A DNA stretch of 64,000 nt from Acidobacteriaceae bacterium dw_441 (GTDB lineage Bacteria; Acidobacteriota; Terriglobia; Terriglobales; Acidobacteriaceae): NCBI GenBank assembly GCA_018449715.1, contig JAAVVA010000003.1, forward strand, positions 62,001 to 126,000, in the 5' to 3' direction. A program made the position numbers and the translations under genes. The notes under the pieces were generated by a model. The model saw nothing but the letters and a program-made list of their open reading frames with translations, did no database searches and was not told the origin of the DNA. Below are positions 1 to 9,054 of this stretch, in pieces (position 1 is the first letter of the stretch; every line of letters starts with the position of its first letter).

Positions 1-158
1 TTCCTGCGGTGTCTCTTCTTCTCGGACTTTCATTTCTCATCGCGCGTTTGATGCGCAAGGAATTCAGTGCTTATCAAAGCTGATTTAGGATCCTAATAAA
101 CATAATCTCTAAGAGGTATTGAGTAACTAGCCTTAAGCGGCCTATACTTTGCCGCATA
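1..158. other. Left-edge leader region
   Basis: This AT-richer stretch precedes the first gene. On the minus strand an ATG at 33 (or 40) opens a frame that runs off the left edge, beginning MKVREEETPQE, but I see no ribosome-binding site in front of it. It could be the start of a divergent gene or nothing. I assign no gene here. Confidence 0.3.
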
Positions 159-2375
159 ATGCGTGTTCCTCCCCTCCATCTCGAAGAACATGACCGCCTG
201 GCGGCTCTCAGTGAATACGGCATCACCAGCGACAGCATGGGGATTGAACTCGATCGCATTGTCGATCTGGCTTCAAATCTTTTCGACGTTCCGACTGTTC
301 TGGTTTCCCTGGTAGAACGCGAGCGACAGATTTTTCCGGCCAGGAGGGGGCTTGATGCGTGTGAAACCGACCGTGATGTCTCTTTTTGCGCCCACGCACT
401 TAAGCAAACGGATGTCCTGATCGTTCTGGATGCGGCGCTGGACCCACGCTTTTTCGACAATCCACTCGTAACGGGCGGTCCCAGGATCCGTTTCTATGCG
501 GGTGCTCCCTTGATATCTCCGTCCGGTTTTGGTCTGGGATCGCTTTGCATTATCGATACCAAACCGCGTAACAGTTTCAGTGAGAGTGATCAGCGGAATC
601 TCAAAGACCTCGCAGCTTTGGTGCTCGACAGGATGGAGCTTCGCCGCTTGAACATTGCGCGGCGCGCGAGTCAGATGCGTTTCGAGCAGATCGCTGCGAC
701 TTCACCGGACGGAATTATCTGCACAGACGAGAAAGGCGCAATTTCGTTCTGGAATCACGCAGCTATCGAACTCTTCGGCTATACCACAGAGGAGATGAAT
801 GGAAGGCAGATAGCGACCATACTTCCCTATCCTGTTCGGCATCGCCGCGCGGAAGATCCAGTCAAAGAGGATGATCATGAAACACCTTATGACTGGGTCG
901 GAAAGACAGTCGAACTAAAGGCCCGGCGCAAGAATGGTTCTGAGTTTCTTACAGAGCTCTCCCTGTCTACATGGCGTGACCAGGAAGTCGTCAGCTATGG
1001 AGCTATCGTCCGCGATATTACAGAACGACGAGCGAATGAAGACCGCCTTTTTCGCCTGGCCCACCTGGATTCCCTGACCAATCTTCCAAACCGGGCGGTT
1101 CTCAGGAGTCGCCTCGCACAGACCGCCGAGACGGCAGTCCCAGTTTCCGTTATCGCGGTCGATCTCGATGGCTTCAAGGATATAAACGATACGTTGGGAC
1201 ACTCTGCAGGAGACGAACTGCTCCGCCAGGTCGCACAGCGATTGCTAGCCTGTGTTCGCCCCATCGATACAGTCGCCCGGATGGGAGGCGATGAGTTCGC
1301 CCTGCTTCTTCCGGAGATGGAAACGTCAGCCTCTGCCGTGGCCGATGCTGCGATCGCAACGCTCATGGAACCCTTCTATCTGGAGGGACAGCAAGTTCAT
1401 GTAGGCGCAAGTGCGGGCGTAGCTTCCTGGCCACTGAACAGCGCAAGCGTGCAGGAACTTCTCTCCAATGCCGACCTCGCCCTTTATCTTGCAAAGTCCG
1501 AAGGCAAGAATTGCCGCCGGATCTTTACGCCATCCTTGCGGCAGGCAGTTCTAAACCGTCGGGCTTATGAAGGAGAACTGCGAAGGGCCTTTGAGAAAGA
1601 AGAGTTCGAGGTCTTCTATCAGCCCCAGATCCGACTGGCTGATGAGACCCTTATTGGAGCCGAAGCACTCTTGCGGTGGCGACATCCCCAGCAAGGCTTG
1701 CTCCTGCCGTCATCGTTTATGCCCGCATTGGAATCCGGACTGCTGGCAGCCCGGGTCGGTGACTGGATACTCCAAAGAGCGTGTGCCCAGGCTGCGCAAT
1801 GGCGTAGAGATCGGATACCTGATTTTCGGATTGGCGTGAATCTCTTTGGCGCTCAATTCCGCACTGGAGATCTTGCAGAGAAGGTGCGGGCAATCCTCAA
1901 ACAGGAGAATCTCCCTCCTGCTGCATTAGAGTTAGAAATCACGGAAAACATTATTCTCCGCCACGACGATGTGATGCTGGAACCTTTGCGTGAACTTCAC
2001 AAAGACGGGGTAGGCATTACCTTCGATGACTACGGAACCGGGTATGCCTCGCTCAGTATGCTGAAGCGCTATCCACTGACACGGCTCAAGATCGACAAGA
2101 GTTTTGTTCAGGGAATTCCTACGTCCTCGGAAGATGCTGCGATTGTGCGAGCCATTCTCCACCTGGGCCGGAGCTTTGGCCTGGGGGTAATTGCAGAAGG
2201 CGTGGAGACCGCAGAGCAATGTGCTCGGCTGCGGAAAAAAGGTTGTGAAGAAGTCCAGGGGTTTTTCTTCGGCAAGCCTCTGCCTGCCGCGGAATTCGAA
2301 GCGCGGTTCCTGGCTAATAAAGTAAGTCTCTCTGTTCAGGTGGAATCTATTTTGGTGAACGATTCATTGCAATAG
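159..2375 (+). CDS. GAF-PAS-GGDEF-EAL cyclic-di-GMP enzyme
   Basis: This 738-residue cytosolic signalling protein probably both makes and breaks cyclic di-GMP. Domains in order are GAF (about 17-160, with the typical VSFCAHA segment), PAS (about 170-290), GGDEF (about 296-455) and EAL (about 470-720). The GGDEF motif is intact at 376-380, and an inhibitory RxxD site (RPID, 367-370) lies five residues upstream, so product feedback is expected. The EAL triad is at 502-504, and the downstream DDYGTGY, KIDKSF, EGVET and QGF motifs are all present, so phosphodiesterase activity is plausible. No membrane segment is visible. The ATG at 159 fits the start of the GAF domain, although no clear Shine-Dalgarno precedes it. 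It stands alone, so its target process cannot be told from neighbours. Domain calls are firm; which activity dominates is unknown. Confidence 0.93.
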   Translation: MRVPPLHLEEHDRLAALSEYGITSDSMGIELDRIVDLASNLFDVPTVLVSLVERERQIFPARRGLDACETDRDVSFCAHALKQTDVLIVLDAALDPRFFDNPLVTGGPRIRFYAGAPLISPSGFGLGSLCIIDTKPRNSFSESDQRNLKDLAALVLDRMELRRLNIARRASQMRFEQIAATSPDGIICTDEKGAISFWNHAAIELFGYTTEEMNGRQIATILPYPVRHRRAEDPVKEDDHETPYDWVGKTVELKARRKNGSEFLTELSLSTWRDQEVVSYGAIVRDITERRANEDRLFRLAHLDSLTNLPNRAVLRSRLAQTAETAVPVSVIAVDLDGFKDINDTLGHSAGDELLRQVAQRLLACVRPIDTVARMGGDEFALLLPEMETSASAVADAAIATLMEPFYLEGQQVHVGASAGVASWPLNSASVQELLSNADLALYLAKSEGKNCRRIFTPSLRQAVLNRRAYEGELRRAFEKEEFEVFYQPQIRLADETLIGAEALLRWRHPQQGLLLPSSFMPALESGLLAARVGDWILQRACAQAAQWRRDRIPDFRIGVNLFGAQFRTGDLAEKVRAILKQENLPPAALELEITENIILRHDDVMLEPLRELHKDGVGITFDDYGTGYASLSMLKRYPLTRLKIDKSFVQGIPTSSEDAAIVRAILHLGRSFGLGVIAEGVETAEQCARLRKKGCEEVQGFFFGKPLPAAEFEARFLANKVSLSVQVESILVNDSLQ

Positions 2376-2654
2376 CGGCTCCGCCGTCACGAAACAACAT
2401 CCTTGATTCACTGGCCGTGCGGGACCGGAAGCGATGCAATCTTTAGCTGGACCTCGGTCGTGAGCACCGCTACGGCCGCGAGATCGTTAACGCTCAATCC
2501 GCAAGTCGAAAGAGCTAAATCGGTCCATTTGAAAGACTGCTCAAATCAGGCAATAGCTCTCTTTCATTTTGGGATATGTGCTGCGGAATTGCATCGGACG
2601 ACCTCCGAGTTGTGCAGGTCGTTGCATCCTAATTCGTACGGAGGGTACGACGAT

Positions 2655-3710
2655 ATGGGAATCCGAAGAAGTGCGAGGGTAGGCAGTGCTGTTTTGGCCG
2701 GAGCAGGATGTGTCTGTGTGGGAGCTATGGCACTGACAGTGGCGATGGCGCGCAAGCTGAGGTCCGATCGAATGCGAGGCAAAGTCGTACTCATCACGGG
2801 AGCTTCGCGGGGATTAGGCTTGGCAATCGCTGAGGAATTCGGAAAAATGGGTGCAAAGTTGGTCCTTGCCGCGAGAGATGCCACAGAACTGGATCGTGCC
2901 CGGGCACTCCTGCTGGAGAAAGGAGTCATCGACAGTATAGAAGATGTCCTTCTTTTCCCTAGCGACCTGCGCCATATGGAGGAAGCGGAGAGGTTGATTC
3001 AGGAGACCGTGAAGCAATTCGGTCAGATCGATATTTTAGTCAACAATGCGGGTATTATTACGGCCGGTCCTATCGAGAACCAGACCATAGAGGACTTCAG
3101 AAATGTGATGGATACCAATTTCTTTTCCGGAGTTCATTGCGCTCTGTCTGTTCTACCTCAGATGCTTGCCCGTCGGCAGGGAGCGATTGTAAATATCGCC
3201 TCGATTGGCGGGAAAATTGCAGTTCCACACATGCTTCCATACACTGCCAGCAAATTTGCCGTAGTTGGATTTTCAGAAGGGCTGAATGCTGAATTGCGAG
3301 CAAAGGGGATTCGAGTGACCACTGTTTGCCCTGGATTGATGCGAACAGGATCCCACCTGAATGCACAGTTTAAGGGCGACGCAGAGCGTGAATATCGGTG
3401 GTTCAGCCTGGCGGCCAGTTTGCCAGTGATTTCAACTTCAGCGCGTTCCGCTGCCCGCCAAATTGTTCGTGCCGTCATCGCTGGAAAGAGAGAAATCGCA
3501 ATCACACCTCAGGCTCAGCTAGCCGCACGACTCGGCAATCTTTCCCCTGCATTGACTGCACGCATCATGCAGTGGATGAACTTCCTGCTCCCTTTGCCGA
3601 TCGCTGAATCGACACCGGCACAGTTCGGTCGCGAGGTGCGTAATCGAGAACTTCAACAAGCAGTGCTCCTCGGAAATATTGCATCGCGTCGTTATAACCA
3701 AATTCAGTAA
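2655..3710 (+). CDS. Membrane-anchored short-chain dehydrogenase/reductase
   Basis: This 351-residue oxidoreductase has the classical SDR fold. The Rossmann motif TGASRGLG starts at residue 48, an NNAG motif follows, and the catalytic YxxxK is Tyr196/Lys200 (YTASK). A hydrophobic segment at about 8-30 should tether it to the inner membrane, which is unusual for the family. A longer open frame extends back to 2403, but GGAGGG at 2640-2645 lies nine bases before the ATG at 2655, so I start there; the upstream 250 bases then form a leader with no gene visible. The C-terminal extension beyond the core (about 270-351) resembles SDRs acting on lipids or polyketides. The substrate cannot be read from sequence or context. 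Confidence 0.9.
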   Translation: MGIRRSARVGSAVLAGAGCVCVGAMALTVAMARKLRSDRMRGKVVLITGASRGLGLAIAEEFGKMGAKLVLAARDATELDRARALLLEKGVIDSIEDVLLFPSDLRHMEEAERLIQETVKQFGQIDILVNNAGIITAGPIENQTIEDFRNVMDTNFFSGVHCALSVLPQMLARRQGAIVNIASIGGKIAVPHMLPYTASKFAVVGFSEGLNAELRAKGIRVTTVCPGLMRTGSHLNAQFKGDAEREYRWFSLAASLPVISTSARSAARQIVRAVIAGKREIAITPQAQLAARLGNLSPALTARIMQWMNFLLPLPIAESTPAQFGREVRNRELQQAVLLGNIASRRYNQIQ

Positions 3711-3837
3711 AGAGGAATATTTTTCCTGATGTGAGCAATGAAAGAAGCTTATTGGACACACGGATCAAAGTTCTGCGCCTCATAGTCGAGGCAGACGGAG
3801 TCGCGCCCTGAACAACCAGAGCGATATCGGTACAAGA

Positions 3838-5211
3838 TTGTCGGAGCTTAGGGAAGATCCGCGAGTGCAGGTGCGGCGCGATGGAGTCCCGGCGAAAGAC
3901 GGAAAGGCCATCGTCTACTGGATGCAGCGAGCACAGCGCGGGATCGACAACCATGCGCTGAACGTGGCCGTGCATGTTGCGAATGAGCTCAAGCTTCCGG
4001 TAGTAGTGTACTTTGCTGGCATCAGCAACTTTCCACATGCAAACCTTCGACACTACTACTTTCTCAATCAAGGTCTTCGCGATGTCGAGGAGGATCTCGC
4101 GGAGCGAGGAATCGGCTTTGTGATGCGGCGAGTGCCCCATGAAGATCATCTGCGGTTCTTCCATGACGTTGGTGCGGCGATGGTCATCGGGGATGAAAAC
4201 CCGATGCGCGAACCGGAGCAATGGCGAAGGCTCATCTCGAAACGGTTGACCATTCCGTTCTGGACAGTCGATGCGGATGTGATTGTTCCATCACGGATGT
4301 TGGGAAAGGCGCAGTTTGCGGCGAGGACGATACGGCCACGGCTGAAACGGCTATTACCGGATTTTGTGCAGCCGTATGAGAATCCAAAAGCGACGAAGGC
4401 ATGGCAGAGAACGAAGAGATTGTTCGCGGACGATGTCGAGCTGGACATAACTCGCGGTTGGAAGGACCTGGATCGGAGTGTCTTGCCTGTCGAGGAGTTC
4501 GCCGGAGGAACGCACGCGGCGAGTAAGAGGTTGAAGACGTTCGTGAATTTCATGCTCGGGAGTTATGGCAGGGAACGAAATCGTCCTGAAGTTGATGGAA
4601 CAAGCATGCTCTCGATGTATCTGCATTTCGGACACATTAGTCCGCTGACGATCGCGTTGGCAATAGAAGCGGCTGTAAAGAAGGATGAGTCGCTGCGGGG
4701 CGCTGCGGATGCATACCTGGACCAGTTGATTACGTGGCGCGAGCTGTGCGTGAACTATGTTCTGTACAACGACAGGTACGATTCCCTCGAAGGGGCCGAA
4801 CCATGGGCGTTGAAGACGATGAAGGAGCACGCCAGGGACGAGCGGGAGCGTACCTACACATTGAAGCAATTGGAGGAAGGCAAGACGTACGACGAGCTCT
4901 GGAACGCCGCGCAGCGGCAGATGGTGGCGCGTGGATGGATGCACAACTATCTGCGGATGTACTGGGCAAAGAAGATCCTGGAGTGGACACCGAATGCGAA
5001 GAAGACGATGCAGTATGCGATTTATTTAAACGACAAATATCTTTTGGATGGTCGCGATCCCAATGGCTATGGGGGGATTGCATGGGCGATCGCCGGAAAG
5101 TTCGACAGGGCCTGGGGCGAGCGCCCTGTGTTTGGGAAGATACGGTATATGTCCGCGGCATCGACGGGACGAAAGTTTGACTCGAAGCGCTATATTGCGC
5201 AAAACTCCTGA
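3838..5211 (+). CDS. Class II CPD photolyase
   Basis: This is a 457-residue deoxyribodipyrimidine photolyase that uses light and FAD to split cyclobutane pyrimidine dimers. Class II signatures are clear: YWMQRAQRG near the N-terminus, WRELCVNYV, the MRMYWAKKILEW segment, and a C-terminal LDGRDPNGYGGIAW stretch followed by RPVFGKIRYM. Length matches the class (about 450-480). The frame opens with TTG at 3838. A GTG at 3865 with AGGGA at 3850-3854 is an alternative start that would remove only nine non-conserved residues. The family assignment is secure; the exact start is not. It stands alone between unrelated genes and adds to the DNA-repair content of the window. Confidence 0.92.
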   Translation: MSELREDPRVQVRRDGVPAKDGKAIVYWMQRAQRGIDNHALNVAVHVANELKLPVVVYFAGISNFPHANLRHYYFLNQGLRDVEEDLAERGIGFVMRRVPHEDHLRFFHDVGAAMVIGDENPMREPEQWRRLISKRLTIPFWTVDADVIVPSRMLGKAQFAARTIRPRLKRLLPDFVQPYENPKATKAWQRTKRLFADDVELDITRGWKDLDRSVLPVEEFAGGTHAASKRLKTFVNFMLGSYGRERNRPEVDGTSMLSMYLHFGHISPLTIALAIEAAVKKDESLRGAADAYLDQLITWRELCVNYVLYNDRYDSLEGAEPWALKTMKEHARDERERTYTLKQLEEGKTYDELWNAAQRQMVARGWMHNYLRMYWAKKILEWTPNAKKTMQYAIYLNDKYLLDGRDPNGYGGIAWAIAGKFDRAWGERPVFGKIRYMSAASTGRKFDSKRYIAQNS

Positions 5212-5737
5212 TTGTTTGACCGGCTATTCGTCTTGTAGGTTTAGCAGATGATGTAATCAGCTTGAGGCCCGACGGGCGAACCGCGGAGGGCTTCAAGTGT
5301 CTACAATCTCCTGCGGGGCGTGCATGGGCTGGCTTATCCATCTTTCCGGCTTTACCGTGGAAGAGATTATCCTTACGGCCTGCGTCAAACGCAGAATCAT
5401 CTCCCGCTGAATATGCCGGACTGCAAGTCGAACCCGGCAGAAATACAATCCGCAGAGAATTTGTACTCAATGCTTTCGGCTTCTGCCGCATTCCGTGAAC
5501 CAGCGATTCGCCTCATGGCTCTCTGCGAAGTGCGTGCTTGGAAGCTTCCTCTTTGTCATCTGCAATCGCCCATCCCTCAACTCGTTCTGTCAGGCAGAAG
5601 AAATGCCAGTTAGTTGCACGCACGTGTTTGTCCAGGGTCGAAGCATCATCCGAAAGCGCCAGCCAATCGGCATCAACCGCATTCACCTGGGAACGAAGCT
5701 GATCCGGCAGCTTCGTTCCTTTTCGTATATCTGTCTT
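5212..5737. other. Intergenic region without recognisable gene
   Basis: About 525 bases separate the photolyase from the convergent BON gene. Several short frames exist on both strands, but none has a recognisable domain, a good ribosome site or conserved-looking composition. The only firm element is the hairpin at 5690-5719. Confidence 0.5.
5690..5725 (+). terminator. Rho-independent terminator
   Basis: A perfect 12-bp stem (GGAACGAAGCTG at 5690-5701 pairing with CAGCTTCGTTCC at 5708-5719) encloses a six-base loop and is followed by TTTT on the plus strand. Its polarity suits plus-strand transcripts coming from the photolyase side. It lies only 18 bases beyond the stop of the convergent BON gene. 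Confidence 0.75.
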
Positions 5738-6592
5738 TCAATGATTCGCACTGGCGACCTCCTTATTCGAGGTGCAGGGAGCCGTGGTGTGTAAAGCCGT
5801 CTGTTCTATCGCAGGTGCGGAGTTCCGAACGAGGACTTGGTCTTCGACGGTCAGGACGCCATACACCTCCCGAATCTTGGACATCAACTCCTCTTTGGTC
5901 TTGTCATCGGCAACGGCTCCCATCAACGTGACGCTTCCGTTATGGAAGGATGCACGAACGGGAACAGCGCCACCGATTCCAATTTCTCCGTTGGCGCGCG
6001 TAGCGCGATAGATCGCCTTGTTGATGCGGACCCGCACATCGTCATCGTTCTGAAGACCAGGCTCGATAGACAGCTTGTCCCTGACAGAGAAGACTCCATC
6101 GGTATTACCCACCAAAGTAAGAGCGGCTGCGTGCTCAATCGGATCTTTCACCGTACCGGTCAGTGAAACGATGCCTTTATGTGCTTCGACCTGGATTTGC
6201 GGGAAGCTCAGGCCCACGTCTGCTCTGGCAAAACGGAGATGATCTTCAATACGCTCTTCCAACTCCAGATCATCGGCCACCGGCGTGGTGAGCGAAATCT
6301 GACTCCGGACATTGTGCACGCCCGGCATCTGACGAGCTACGCTTTCCGCGTCGATCTTGTCCTGGTAGTGCGTGACGGAACCGGTCAGGACTACCGTTCC
6401 GTGCGACACGCTGGGTTCGACTTGGCTCAATGCGGGATTTTGATTTAGCGTGTCGCGCAGGGTACGTTCGATGCTCTCATCACCATAACCAGCCGGGGTT
6501 GCGGTGTTTGCGCTCCCGGCTCTCGCTTGCGGAGCCGACGAGCAGAAACCAAGAATTACCAGACCACAAACAATTCCTTTCCACAGTCTCAT
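5738..6592 (-). CDS. Periplasmic triple-BON-domain protein (OsmY-like)
   Basis: This 284-residue exported protein has a Sec signal peptide (charged start, hydrophobic 6-20, AxA-type site near residue 25: APQARA) and three BON domains at about 38-103, 110-177 and 184-256. Each carries the typical VxLxGxV core (VVLTGSV, VSLTGTV, VTLMGAV). BON proteins such as E. coli OsmY act in the periplasm, where they are thought to protect membranes or assist folding under osmotic stress. The frame extends further upstream, but GGAGG sits seven bases before the ATG at 6592 and that start yields a clean signal peptide. It neighbours Hsp20 on the same strand with a gap of about 125 bases, consistent with a stress-response group. 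The molecular partner is unknown. Confidence 0.88.
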   Translation of the reverse strand: MRLWKGIVCGLVILGFCSSAPQARAGSANTATPAGYGDESIERTLRDTLNQNPALSQVEPSVSHGTVVLTGSVTHYQDKIDAESVARQMPGVHNVRSQISLTTPVADDLELEERIEDHLRFARADVGLSFPQIQVEAHKGIVSLTGTVKDPIEHAAALTLVGNTDGVFSVRDKLSIEPGLQNDDDVRVRINKAIYRATRANGEIGIGGAVPVRASFHNGSVTLMGAVADDKTKEELMSKIREVYGVLTVEDQVLVRNSAPAIEQTALHTTAPCTSNKEVASANH

Positions 6593-6718
6593 GGCAGTCC
6601 TCCAGATGATCAGGACCAGCCCGGTTACCTGAGATTGTCGAGAAGACAAGACTCGAGCATGTCCGCGGCGTACCGGGCGTGGTCGGTCAGAAGTTACAGT
6701 GTTCAGCGTGTTACCGGT

Positions 6719-7192
6719 TCAGGCGGTCAGCTGCTTTGCCTGGCCGTTCAGCTTGATCTGACGTGGTCGAGCGTCAGCCCGCTTCGCCATCGAGACATGA
6801 AGGACCCCATGCTCGTACTTCGCCTCGATGCTGTTCGGATCTGCCGTCGAGGGCAGAGTGAACGCGCGGGAGAAGCTTCCGTAATAACGCTCCACCCGCT
6901 GGTACCGGCCCTCTTTGCGATCATCGCTCCGCTTCCGCTCGCCACTGATCGTGAGGGTATTGCCTTCGAGCGTCAGATTGAGGTCTTCCTCTCGAAGTCC
7001 AGGTGCTTCCATCTCCAGGACGATCCGATCCGCTTCCTCGTAGACGTCGGTCTTGGGAGCAAGTGACATCGGAGCCAGGAGAGATTGTTCGAGCGAGTCC
7101 ATCTCAGGAAAGACATCGCGAAAGACTTGGTTGATGTGTTCCGGAAAAGAAGTGACTTCGCGGAACGGCCGCAAGATGCTCAATGCAGTCAT
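6719..7192 (-). CDS. Hsp20/alpha-crystallin small heat-shock protein
   Basis: This 157-residue small heat-shock protein is an ATP-independent chaperone that holds unfolding proteins. The alpha-crystallin domain spans about 45-150 and contains TDVYEEADRI, EAPGLREEDL, GERKR and the FTLP segment. The C-terminal tail is short, and I do not see a clear IxI assembly motif; the nearest is IKL. Length is normal for the family. The start at 7192 has GAGAGGTGA upstream. The leader contains a compact inverted repeat just before the ribosome site (separate entry). It is on the same strand as the BON gene. Confidence 0.93.
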   Translation of the reverse strand: MTALSILRPFREVTSFPEHINQVFRDVFPEMDSLEQSLLAPMSLAPKTDVYEEADRIVLEMEAPGLREEDLNLTLEGNTLTISGERKRSDDRKEGRYQRVERYYGSFSRAFTLPSTADPNSIEAKYEHGVLHVSMAKRADARPRQIKLNGQAKQLTA

Positions 7193-7205
7193 AGCTATTC
7201 ACCTC

Positions 7206-7221
7206 TCGGGAGATATCCCGA
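7206..7221 (-). promoter_or_regulatory. Inverted repeat in the hsp20 leader
   Basis: TCGGGA-GATA-TCCCGA (plus-strand reading) forms a 6-bp stem immediately upstream of the GAGAGG ribosome site of the small heat-shock gene. It may be an operator, a stabilising leader hairpin or part of a thermosensitive structure. It does not match the CIRCE element. Function is inferred only from position. Confidence 0.35.
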
Positions 7222-7414
7222 TCTGCCCAAATAGACGCACCACTGGAAAAAAGGTTGCTCAAAATTTGAGTGGAAAACATACAAGAACACTTGAGCATCT
7301 TGCACTAAGATTCACGCAACTTTTGGCGAGCTCGAGTGTCCAAAGTGGCGGAACGACTGAGAAGCGGTTCCGATGGCTTCTCAGCGAGCCCGATGAAGTT
7401 CAAAGGAGGACGCT

Positions 7415-8278
7415 ATGCTACGTCAGCTTATCGCTCGATGGAACAGCCGCGGTGACTCCATCGGTCACTCCGGACAAGATGGGCTGTTCTCAAAGGTATT
7501 TATCGCCACAATCGTATCCTTGCTTTTTATCTTTCCGCTGGCTGGGACGGCCCAGGGGCCGTTACTCCCCCCGCCGCAACTCGATAACTTGGTGCAGCGA
7601 ATCGCACTTTACCCCGATCCGCTGCTGGCTCAGGTCCTGACTGCATCGACGTATTGGGATCAACTTCCGGAGGCTGCGACATGGGCCGACCAGCACAGCT
7701 ATCTGAAGGGTGACGCTCTCGCGGCTGCGGTTCAGGCGGATCACCTGCAGTGGGATCCGAGCATCCTGGGTCTGCTCCCGTTTCCATCTGTTCTCGACAT
7801 GATGGCGCGCGACCCGGCGTGGACGGAGCAGCTGGGTGACGCTGTTTTAAATCAGCGTCCTGAGGTCATGGACGCCGTGCAGCGGATGAGGCAGCAGGCA
7901 CGGAGCTATGGATATCTCGTTCCGAACGGCTACGTGAACGTGGTCGATACTGGCGGCTACATTCAGATCCTGCCGCTGAACCCCGGTCTGATCTACGTGC
8001 CATACTACGATCCGTTTGTCGTCTTCGCTCCACCCCGTCCAGGATTCGTTGCCGGAACGGCCATCCACTTTGGGCCGGTCGTGACTATCGGAGCGACGTT
8101 TAACTCGTGGGGATGGTGGTTCGGCTCAGGTTTTGTCTGGCCGGCCCACACGATCCTGATCGATCGTCACCCATGGATTCGGGTGTGGGGCACCCGTGTT
8201 GGATACGTCCATCCCTATGCGCATCCTTGGGTGCGGCCTGTCGGTCCGCGCGTAGAGATACATCATCCGAGACGCTAA
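7415..8278 (+). CDS. DUF3300 envelope protein
   Basis: This 287-residue exported protein of the DUF3300 family has an N-terminal hydrophobic segment at about 28-47 ending near AGTAQ, a signal peptide or anchor. The diagnostic block is IALYPDPLLAQVLTASTY, followed by the ATWAD segment and a central VPYYDPFVVF motif. The C-terminus is rich in Gly, Trp and His (WGWWFGSGF and repeated HP pairs), suggesting metal or surface interactions, but that is inference. AAAGGAGG lies a few bases before the ATG. The DUF4136 gene follows 77 bases later on the same strand, so the two are probably co-transcribed envelope stress proteins. No biochemical function is known to me. Confidence 0.88.
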   Translation: MLRQLIARWNSRGDSIGHSGQDGLFSKVFIATIVSLLFIFPLAGTAQGPLLPPPQLDNLVQRIALYPDPLLAQVLTASTYWDQLPEAATWADQHSYLKGDALAAAVQADHLQWDPSILGLLPFPSVLDMMARDPAWTEQLGDAVLNQRPEVMDAVQRMRQQARSYGYLVPNGYVNVVDTGGYIQILPLNPGLIYVPYYDPFVVFAPPRPGFVAGTAIHFGPVVTIGATFNSWGWWFGSGFVWPAHTILIDRHPWIRVWGTRVGYVHPYAHPWVRPVGPRVEIHHPRR

Positions 8279-8355
8279 CTGAAGTTCTCCGGGCCCGGGC
8301 TCATCTCCAGGCCCACTGAGAACAAGACACGAGAAAAAGGAAGGAGGAACAACCC

Positions 8356-8886
8356 ATGAATTTATTGAAGAAACTCTCAATGTTCGTCGTACTGTCTTGC
8401 GCTCTTACTTCACTTCCAGCAGGAGCGCAGAAAGTTGAAGCCGACTATGACCACTCCATCGACTTCACACAGTTCCACACCTATTCGTGGGGACACGTGC
8501 ACTCTTCGGACCCGTTCGTGGAGTCGCGTATCCGCGAGGATGTGAACCGGGTCCTGCAGGCACGCGGATGGCAGGAGGTGTCCACAGGAGGTGACGTCAC
8601 CTTCACCGCGATCGCTGTCCGCAGAAACAGGGCTGAATATGAAACATTCTACGAAGGTCTGGGACCGAGCTGGCGATGGCACGGATGGGGTGGTATGGCG
8701 ATGACGACGGTTGAGACCGTTCCAGTAGGTACGCTGGTGTTCGACGTTTATGAGACCGGATCGCATCATCTTTTGTGGCGAGGCATGGCACACGACACAC
8801 TCAGCGACAATCCCGACAAGAACGCAAAGAAGCTGGAGAAAGCCATTACGAAGATGTTCAACAAATTTCCCGCCAAAGAGAGCTGA
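8356..8886 (+). CDS. DUF4136 lipoprotein-like periplasmic protein
   Basis: This is a 176-residue exported protein with an N-terminal signal (KKLSMFVVLSCALTSLPAGAQ). The mature part matches DUF4136: VEADYDHSIDFTQFHTYSW near the N-terminus and a conserved HHLLWRGMAHDTLSDNPDKN block towards the C-terminus. The Cys at residue 15 lies inside the hydrophobic core rather than in a clear lipobox, so acylation is uncertain. AAGGAGG precedes the start. It follows the DUF3300 gene and is followed by a stem-loop at 8917-8944. DUF4136 proteins are common in the envelopes of Bacteroidota, Acidobacteriota and Proteobacteria; their role is unknown. Confidence 0.88.
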   Translation: MNLLKKLSMFVVLSCALTSLPAGAQKVEADYDHSIDFTQFHTYSWGHVHSSDPFVESRIREDVNRVLQARGWQEVSTGGDVTFTAIAVRRNRAEYETFYEGLGPSWRWHGWGGMAMTTVETVPVGTLVFDVYETGSHHLLWRGMAHDTLSDNPDKNAKKLEKAITKMFNKFPAKES

Positions 8887-8916
8887 CGATGTGTCGAAAG
8901 CAGCATTTACTCTATT

Positions 8917-8944
8917 GCCCGGATGCTGACTGTCACATCCGGGC
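8917..8944 (+). terminator. Stem-loop after DUF3300-DUF4136 pair
   Basis: A perfect 9-bp stem (GCCCGGATG / CATCCGGGC) with a ten-base loop begins about 30 bases after the DUF4136 stop. There is no clear U-run after it, so it may be a weak or factor-assisted terminator, or an RNA-stabilising structure. Confidence 0.5.
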
Positions 8945-9054
8945 TCCTCGTCGGAAGAGCCGCTTAGCCACAAGAAGGTACGTCGGTAGCAGCAGGATGA
9001 TCGACGAGAATCCGCCAATTTGCACGTGGCACTCTGTATTTTCCCGATGTCTGC

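Noticed and set aside
2403..2654. Upstream extension of the short-chain dehydrogenase frame
   Set aside because: A strong GGAGGG at the correct distance marks the ATG at 2655, and the extension has no family similarity.
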